Part shown: positions 5,346 through 10,622 of the stretch, piece after piece
How positions within the stretch are numbered: the first letter of the stretch is position 1
How the letters are laid out: each line of letters starts with the position of its first letter
Assembly (NCBI GenBank): GCA_900555515.1
Contig: USLO01000053.1
Span: forward strand, 1 to 10,622
From: an uncultured Collinsella sp.
GTDB lineage: Bacteria; Actinomycetota; Coriobacteriia; Coriobacteriales; Coriobacteriaceae
Reading direction: 5' to 3'
Length of the DNA stretch: 10,622 nucleotides
Notes under the pieces: generated by a model
The model's database searches: none
Told to the model about the DNA's origin: nothing
Seen by the model: the letters and a program-made list of their open reading frames with translations, nothing else
Translations under genes and position numbers: made by a program

Positions 5346-7160
5346 ATGTACTGTCGACTTCTTCTCAAACTAATCCTAAGAGACAAGGCCGTATGGATTT
5401 GTACGCTCGTTCTCGCTGCAGCCTTTTCCGTCCCCATTGCGTTCAATTCACCCATCTACGGGCCCTTCTTTATGAAACAGGGCATGCAGAGCTTTGTCGA
5501 CGCATTCAATACGCGCGCGCCCCAGGCCAGCGGCACAGACCTATCTCCAGAGCAGCAAAATGACGCGGAGCTTGCAAGGTACGCGAACGCCGCCCTTGCC
5601 GCTCAAACCGACGCCGCCTTTCTCGATTCTGCCGAGAGCTACTACGCGCTCATGGGCGAAGGCTTCCAATCCGGGTCCATCGTGGGAGACCAAGAGACCA
5701 ATGACGCAGCGCTCGCATATTGCCGTGCCCTGAGCAGCTCCGGCATCACGGATATCCCGGCCTCCGCAAACGACCTGCCATTCCTTTCCTTCCTGCCTTA
5801 CGCCATTGCCACGGCGCCGTCTTTCCTTCCCTTCATCCCCTTCCTTCTCTCGTCGATACTCGTGCTCGGCGCCACAAGGCCCGGGACCCTGGCGGCAAAG
5901 GCGCCCGTGCCCAAATTCCGGCGCCTTATTCAGACCGTGTTTTCGATAATCGTCGCGGGGACCGCGATGCTCCTCGCCGGCCTCGCACCCGGGGGCATTT
6001 ACGCCTTGGCCCTAAACGGCTTCGGGCAAATTGGGTACCCGATCGCCTTCTTCCATGACGGCGCGCTTACCACCACGACCGCGGGAAACGTCTTCACAGC
6101 CCTGCTTCTCGCGCTGCTTGCGGGCGGAACCTTGATATCCGTTTGCTCCGCCGTCCTATCGACCGCAACGAGGCGCGTCCTCGCGGGCCCCCTTACCTCC
6201 GCGCTGCTTGTCGCGGCCCCGGCATTCCCGTTACTGTCCGATTCGGCACTAGGGCATAACGCCGCGCTCAATCTCCTGCCGCTGGCCGTATTCTCGCCTA
6301 TCGAGGCAACGGGTTACGTAGGATGCTTCCCGACAGAATTCATTGGCTCCGGTTCAGGCAGCGCATCGATGCTTGCCGTGGCCCTGGCATACGTCGCGGT
6401 CTTTTTTACGGTCGGCGCCGTTGCGACACGTTCCCCCAAACAGCCTGGACCCGCGAAAAAGCACCATGGGCTCGAGCTTCTAGACGCGAGCGTGGGATAC
6501 GGAAGCACGACGATACTTTCAATCGGGTCGCTTTTCTTGAGCCCGGGAACGGCGGCGGGCCTCGTTGCTCCCAACGGCTCGGGGAAAACCACCCTTCTTG
6601 AAGCGCTGTCGGGCCAATTTCCCACCCGCATCCGCTCGGGAAGCCTGGCGGCAGACGGAATCTGCCAACGTCGATCAGCCGAATTTGCAGAACTCGTCTA
6701 CCTGAGCTCTTCGGGCGGCGCGGATCTCTATCCCACGCTATCGGCCATCGAGCACCTTGCTTTCGTTAGGGAGGCGTGGAAATCGGCCGCCGACATCGAC
6801 TCGCTCTGCGACTCCCTCGGAATCTCCCCATATCTCGACAAGCCGACCCGTAAACTCTCGACAGGAATGAAGCAGCAGGTAAAGCTTGCCATGGCGATAG
6901 CGACCGATTGCCCGTACCTCATCCTCGATGAACCGCTGAACGGCCTCGATCCGGGAAAACGGAAAACCTCCTGCGACGCGATGCGCAGCGAAGTGGCGCG
7001 GGGACGCAGCGTGCTCATTTCAAGCCATCTACTCGACGACCTGGCAGACCTCACCAACTCGTTCTACTTCATCGAAGCCGGCACGCTCGTGGAAAAGATC
7101 AAGTCGTCCTCGCAGACGCTCAAGCAGGAATACCTCGATACATACGAAGGAGGTGAATGA
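5346..7160 (+). CDS. ABC transporter: ABC-2-like permease module fused to an ATPase domain
   Basis: This 604-aa protein joins a membrane module (about residues 1-365) to an ATP-binding domain (about 378-604). The membrane part has a first helix at about 12-30, a long extracytoplasmic segment to about 145, and five or so further helices. It carries L-N-G-F-G-QIG-Y-P-I at 223-233, the motif found twice in the upstream permease. In the ATPase part the motifs are Walker A APNGSGKTT with K414, signature LSTGM at 504-508, Walker B ILDEP with D528/E529, NGLD D-loop, and H561. Again Ala opens the P-loop, and the Q-loop region (YLSSSGGADLYP) lacks glutamine. TAGGTG precedes the ATG at usual distance. 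The stop is one base before the next gene, whose GGAGGTGA lies within this gene's last codons, implying coupling. It probably works with the upstream permease and ATPase to export or repel the peptide. Confidence 0.87.
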   Translation: MYCRLLLKLILRDKAVWICTLVLAAAFSVPIAFNSPIYGPFFMKQGMQSFVDAFNTRAPQASGTDLSPEQQNDAELARYANAALAAQTDAAFLDSAESYYALMGEGFQSGSIVGDQETNDAALAYCRALSSSGITDIPASANDLPFLSFLPYAIATAPSFLPFIPFLLSSILVLGATRPGTLAAKAPVPKFRRLIQTVFSIIVAGTAMLLAGLAPGGIYALALNGFGQIGYPIAFFHDGALTTTTAGNVFTALLLALLAGGTLISVCSAVLSTATRRVLAGPLTSALLVAAPAFPLLSDSALGHNAALNLLPLAVFSPIEATGYVGCFPTEFIGSGSGSASMLAVALAYVAVFFTVGAVATRSPKQPGPAKKHHGLELLDASVGYGSTTILSIGSLFLSPGTAAGLVAPNGSGKTTLLEALSGQFPTRIRSGSLAADGICQRRSAEFAELVYLSSSGGADLYPTLSAIEHLAFVREAWKSAADIDSLCDSLGISPYLDKPTRKLSTGMKQQVKLAMAIATDCPYLILDEPLNGLDPGKRKTSCDAMRSEVARGRSVLISSHLLDDLADLTNSFYFIEAGTLVEKIKSSSQTLKQEYLDTYEGGE

Positions 7161-7161
7161 C

Positions 7162-7506
7162 ATGAAACTATTTGAACAGCTGAAGTCCAATGCGTCGCGC
7201 ATGGCTGTCTACGCCATCCTCGTGGCAACGGCTTGATGCGGAATCGCGGCACCCGTCTATGCGCTCAACGGGGAGAAAGGCGATGTCGAACCCGCGTACA
7301 TGGCTTCGACGGTTAAGGACCGGTACAAAGCCTTCTCTGGAGACACGTTTTACGTAGCAGAGTACGACACGACCTACCGTCAGCTTCGCTACAACAAGGG
7401 CTACGACTATCTAGGCGCAGAGGCAATCAGCTATACGTCGGGTTGGTACCGCTCCAACTATGGACACATAACCCAGTTCAAGTGTAACTACCGCGTGTAC
7501 AACTAA
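7162..7506 (+). pseudogene. secreted Tyr-rich small peptide (bacteriocin candidate) with in-frame TGA in the signal peptide
   Basis: From the ATG at 7162, preceded by a near-perfect GGAGGTGA at ideal distance, the frame encodes 114 codons ending in TAA at 7504-7506. Residues 1-34 form a classic Sec signal peptide: basic start, hydrophobic core MAVYAILVATA then CGIAAP, and a V-Y-A cleavage site. Codon 25 (7234-7236) is TGA, in the middle of the hydrophobic core. The mature part of about 80 residues is rich in Tyr (about 13), has one Cys, and ends NYRVYN. It is the last gene of the transporter operon and is followed by a strong terminator, the position expected for a transported peptide or bacteriocin. 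It does not clearly match lactococcin 972 or other families I know. Translation only from ATG 7300 would lose the signal and start inside the mature region. Nonsense mutation, sequencing error, or stop-codon readthrough are the options. Confidence 0.65.
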
Positions 7507-7520
7507 AGCAACCGGCCGGG

Positions 7521-7556
7521 ACGAGGGGTGACGCAAAAGCGTCGCCCCTCGTTTTT
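7521..7556 (+). terminator. Rho-independent terminator of the transporter-peptide operon
   Basis: CGAGGGGTGACGC (7522-7534) pairs with GCGTCGCCCCTCG (7539-7551), 13 pairs with one G-T, around AAAA. Five T residues follow (7552-7556). It lies 15 bases after the peptide stop codon. Confidence 0.92.
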
Positions 7557-7565
7557 AACCATGTC

Positions 7566-7584
7566 AACTGAACCTAGTTCAGTT
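7566..7584. repeat. 19-bp perfect palindrome abutting the right direct repeat
   Basis: AACTGAAC and GTTCAGTT are separated by CTA and end one base before the right 64-bp repeat. No T-run follows. Its location at the inner edge of the right junction suggests a recombinase or accessory-protein site, but no copy is seen at the left end. Confidence 0.5.
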
Positions 7585-7585
7585 T

Positions 7586-7649
7586 GGTTGATTTCCGATC
7601 TCAGCCGAACACATTGAGCGGAAAGGCCGTTCCCGCAGTCAGTCGAACG
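7586..7649. repeat. right direct repeat, candidate attR
   Basis: This is the second copy of the 64-bp repeat found at 373-436. Here the internal stem is more complete: TTTCCG plus CTCA can pair with TGAG plus CGGAAA with a two-base bulge. The copy runs directly into a GC-rich hairpin, as if it were the 3' part of a small RNA gene followed by its own terminator. Confidence 0.7.
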
Positions 7650-7687
7650 TCCCCGGGGCCCTTCTCAGGCCCCGGGGACGGCATTTT
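7648..7687 (+). terminator. GC-rich terminator-like hairpin next to the right repeat
   Basis: Thirteen perfect pairs join 7648-7660 to 7668-7680 around a seven-base loop, followed by GCATTTT. It is too far from the operon's own terminator to be needed there. Continuity with the repeat suggests it belongs to the original chromosomal transcript that was interrupted at the attachment site. Confidence 0.6.
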
Positions 7688-7760
7688 CCCAGTTGAAGGA
7701 ATGGTGGAGATGTGTTTCGATGGGTCAGATTCGTGTCGTTCCGAAAAGACCGTGAACCTT

Positions 7761-7789
7761 TTGTGGGACACGCGGCGCCGTGGTACCAT
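7761..7789 (+). promoter_or_regulatory. candidate rpmE promoter
   Basis: TTGTGG (7761-7766) and TACCAT (7784-7789) are separated by 17 bases. Transcription would begin near 7796, just before the two leader hairpins. Confidence 0.6.
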
Positions 7790-7802
7790 AGCCGAGTTTG
7801 TT

Positions 7803-7851
7803 GTCTTGGTCGGAAACCAAGACGCCTTATGCGCTGATCGGTAACCAGCGC
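7803..7851 (+). promoter_or_regulatory. rpmE leader with two tandem hairpins (L31 leader type)
   Basis: Hairpin 1 pairs GTCTTGGT (7803-7810) with ACCAAGAC (7816-7823). Hairpin 2 pairs GCGCTG (7831-7836) with CAGCGC (7846-7851). Both present TCGGNAACCA near the loop, so the structure is a repeated binding module. It sits directly upstream of rpmE. Ribosomal-protein leaders for L31 have been described in several lineages, including Coriobacteria, and work by binding the protein product. The match here is by position and shape, not by a covariance search. Confidence 0.65.
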
Positions 7852-7873
7852 CTGACCAATAAGGAGTCCTACC

Positions 7874-8299
7874 ATGAAGCAGGGTATCCATCCCCAGTAT
7901 GTCGAGTGCACGGTGACGTGCTCCTGCGGCAACACCTTCAAGACGCACGCTACCGTGTCCGAGATGAAGGTCGAGCTTTGCAACGAGTGCCACCCGTTCT
8001 ACACCGGCCAGCAGAAGTTCGTCGACACCGGTGGACGCGTCCAGCGCTTCGCCGACAAGTTCGGTGGCGCCGCTGCCGCCCAGCTCAAGAAGGCCGAGGA
8101 GGCCAAGGCTGCCAAGGCCGCCAAGGCTGCTGAGGCCGAGGCCGCTCGCAAGGCCGCCGCTGAGGCTAAGGCTGCCGAGAAGGCCAAGCGTGCTGCTAAG
8201 TTTGCCGAGGAGGCTGCCAAGCAGGCCGCCGAGGCTCCCGCAGAGGCTCCCGTCGAGGAGGCCGCTGCCGAGGCCGAGACCACCGAGGCTGCTGAGTAA
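7874..8299 (+). CDS. rpmE: 50S ribosomal protein L31 with Ala/Glu/Lys-rich C-terminal extension
   Basis: Residues 1-63 are a typical zinc-binding L31: MKQGIHPQY at the start, Cys pairs C16/C18 and C36/C39, then HPFYTGQQKFVDTGGRVQRF. L31 sits on the large subunit near the central protuberance and bridges to the small subunit. AAGGAG (7861-7866) is seven bases before the ATG. The remaining 78 or so residues are an extension made almost wholly of Ala, Lys and Glu, first Lys-rich and likely helical, then Pro/Glu-rich and acidic at the end. Ordinary L31 is about 70-75 aa. Similar low-complexity tails occur on ribosomal proteins of some actinobacteria, and no function can be read from this one. Confidence 0.96.
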   Translation: MKQGIHPQYVECTVTCSCGNTFKTHATVSEMKVELCNECHPFYTGQQKFVDTGGRVQRFADKFGGAAAAQLKKAEEAKAAKAAKAAEAEAARKAAAEAKAAEKAKRAAKFAEEAAKQAAEAPAEAPVEEAAAEAETTEAAE

Positions 8300-8336
8300 A
8301 TAGCTCGCCGCGGAAACACTCGCATTCATGGCATGA

Positions 8337-8376
8337 GGGCCGTGCATCCATTTGGGTGCGCGGCCCTTTTCTTTTT
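8337..8376 (+). terminator. Rho-independent terminator of rpmE
   Basis: GGGCCGTGCATCC pairs with GGGTGCGCGGCCC, with two G-T pairs, around a short AT-rich loop. It is followed by TTTTCTTTTT at 8367-8376. It lies about 40 bases after the rpmE stop. Confidence 0.92.
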
Positions 8377-8377
8377 A

Positions 8378-8444
8378 TTGGTGCAAACCAACCTGTCCCC
8401 ATTGCACCAGATTGGTGCGAAGGGGACAGGTTGGTTTGCACCAA
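8378..8444. repeat. 67-bp REP-like palindrome with 23-bp perfect arms
   Basis: The arms 8378-8400 and 8422-8444 are perfect inverse complements. The 21-base centre folds further (GCACCA 8404-8409 with TGGTGC 8413-8418), so nearly the whole element can form one hairpin. The arm ends in CCTGTCCCC, a string also present in the neighbouring repeat. It is intergenic, after a complete terminator, consistent with a dispersed palindromic repeat. Confidence 0.8.
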
Positions 8445-8474
8445 ATGACAGAGAGGCGGCGTTTGCCCAGATAA

Positions 8475-8511
8475 AACCTGCCAAAATAAACCTGTCCCTT
8501 TTTGGCAGGTT
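8475..8511. repeat. second REP-like inverted repeat
   Basis: AACCTGCCAAAA (8475-8486) pairs perfectly with TTTTGGCAGGTT (8500-8511). The loop contains AACCTGTCCC, linking it to the palindrome 30 bases upstream. Together they look like a two-unit mosaic of a dispersed repeat family. Confidence 0.7.
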
Positions 8512-8573
8512 GGTCGTAGTTATTACGTGGCGGTCGAGGTCGACCGTATGGGGCGCGCCTTGTTTGGCTAAAG

Positions 8574-8579
8574 TACAAT
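8574..8579 (+). promoter_or_regulatory. possible -10 box for secA
   Basis: TACAAT lies about 60 bases before the secA start codon. No clear -35 hexamer is seen at 16-18 bases upstream, so the call rests on the -10 box and position alone. Confidence 0.35.
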
Positions 8580-8640
8580 TATCTGTGTTTAACTCGCCCG
8601 CAGCTGCACGGCGTGGGCGATGGCCAAAAAGGAAAACCAC

Positions 8641-10622
<1,982 letters not shown>

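Larger units (their letters stand above)
373..7649. mobile_element. putative integrative element bounded by 64-bp direct repeats
   Basis: The boundaries are two 64-bp direct repeats (373-436 and 7586-7649) with two mismatches. A tyrosine-integrase gene remnant lies just inside the left copy, which is the usual position next to an attachment site. The interior holds an Xre/DUF2975 regulator pair and a self-contained ABC transporter plus secreted-peptide operon, while both flanks are housekeeping-type genes. There are no conjugation, replication or phage structural genes, so it would be a small non-self-transmissible element or a decayed one. The integrase lacks its N-terminal DNA-binding part, so excision in cis seems unlikely. 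An alternative is that the repeats are a dispersed RNA or repeat family and the interval is an ordinary genomic island. Confidence 0.65.

Noticed and set aside
7234..7275. Selenocysteine insertion at the TGA
   Set aside because: Only a tiny GCG/CGC pairing follows the codon, with no clear SECIS-like stem, and a selenocysteine in a signal-peptide core would be odd. It cannot be excluded without the genome's sel genes.
7162..7506. Assignment of the peptide to the lactococcin 972 family
   Set aside because: Gene order and secretion signal are reminiscent, but the W-x-G start and SNYxH-type conserved pattern of that family are not convincingly present.
7601..8347. Minus-strand open frame opposite rpmE
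   Set aside because: It is Leu/Ser/Gly-rich low complexity created by the Ala/Glu/Lys codons of the L31 tail, and it runs through the terminator, promoter and attachment repeat.

Overview
The window looks like a chromosome segment from a high-GC Gram-positive gut bacterium of the Coriobacteriia, most likely Collinsella or a close relative. I infer this from the SecA and ribosomal protein L31 sequences, the Ala/Glu/Lys-rich tail on L31, the twin-hairpin leader in front of rpmE and the palindromes containing CCTGTCCC. No database search was possible, so the genus is an inference.

Two housekeeping blocks flank an apparent insertion. On the left is the 5' part of an ACT-domain regulatory protein gene (1-191, minus strand). 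On the right are rpmE (7874-8299) with its promoter, leader and terminator, a pair of REP-like inverted repeats (8378-8511), and secA (8641 to the window end).

Between them, 373-7649 is bounded by two copies of a 64-bp direct repeat that differ at two positions. I read this as a roughly 7.2-kb integrative element with the repeats as attL and attR. Next to the left repeat is a tyrosine-integrase catalytic domain with no N-terminal half (588-1283, minus). It follows in frame directly after the stop of a small YozG-like Xre regulator gene (1314-1565, minus), which is preceded by its usual partner, a four-helix DUF2975-type membrane protein (1575-2087, minus). A divergent intergenic region contains a 19-bp palindrome (2125-2143) that covers the likely -10 box of the regulator operon.

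Rightward runs a cargo operon: a 740-aa protein with two ABC-2-type permease modules (2223-4445), an ABC ATPase whose first 14 or so codons lie in another frame (4451-5192), a third permease module fused to a second ABC ATPase (5346-7160), and a small Tyr-rich secreted peptide (7162-7506) with an in-frame TGA inside its signal peptide. A strong terminator closes the operon at 7521-7556. All three permease modules share the motif NGxGxxxYP[IV] with identical spacing.

My reading is an exporter or immunity system for a secreted, possibly bacteriocin-like peptide, carried by an integrated element and controlled by the Xre/DUF2975 pair. Three lesions (headless integrase, frameshifted ATPase, TGA in the signal peptide) suggest decay. 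Recoding or base-calling errors remain possible for the last two.
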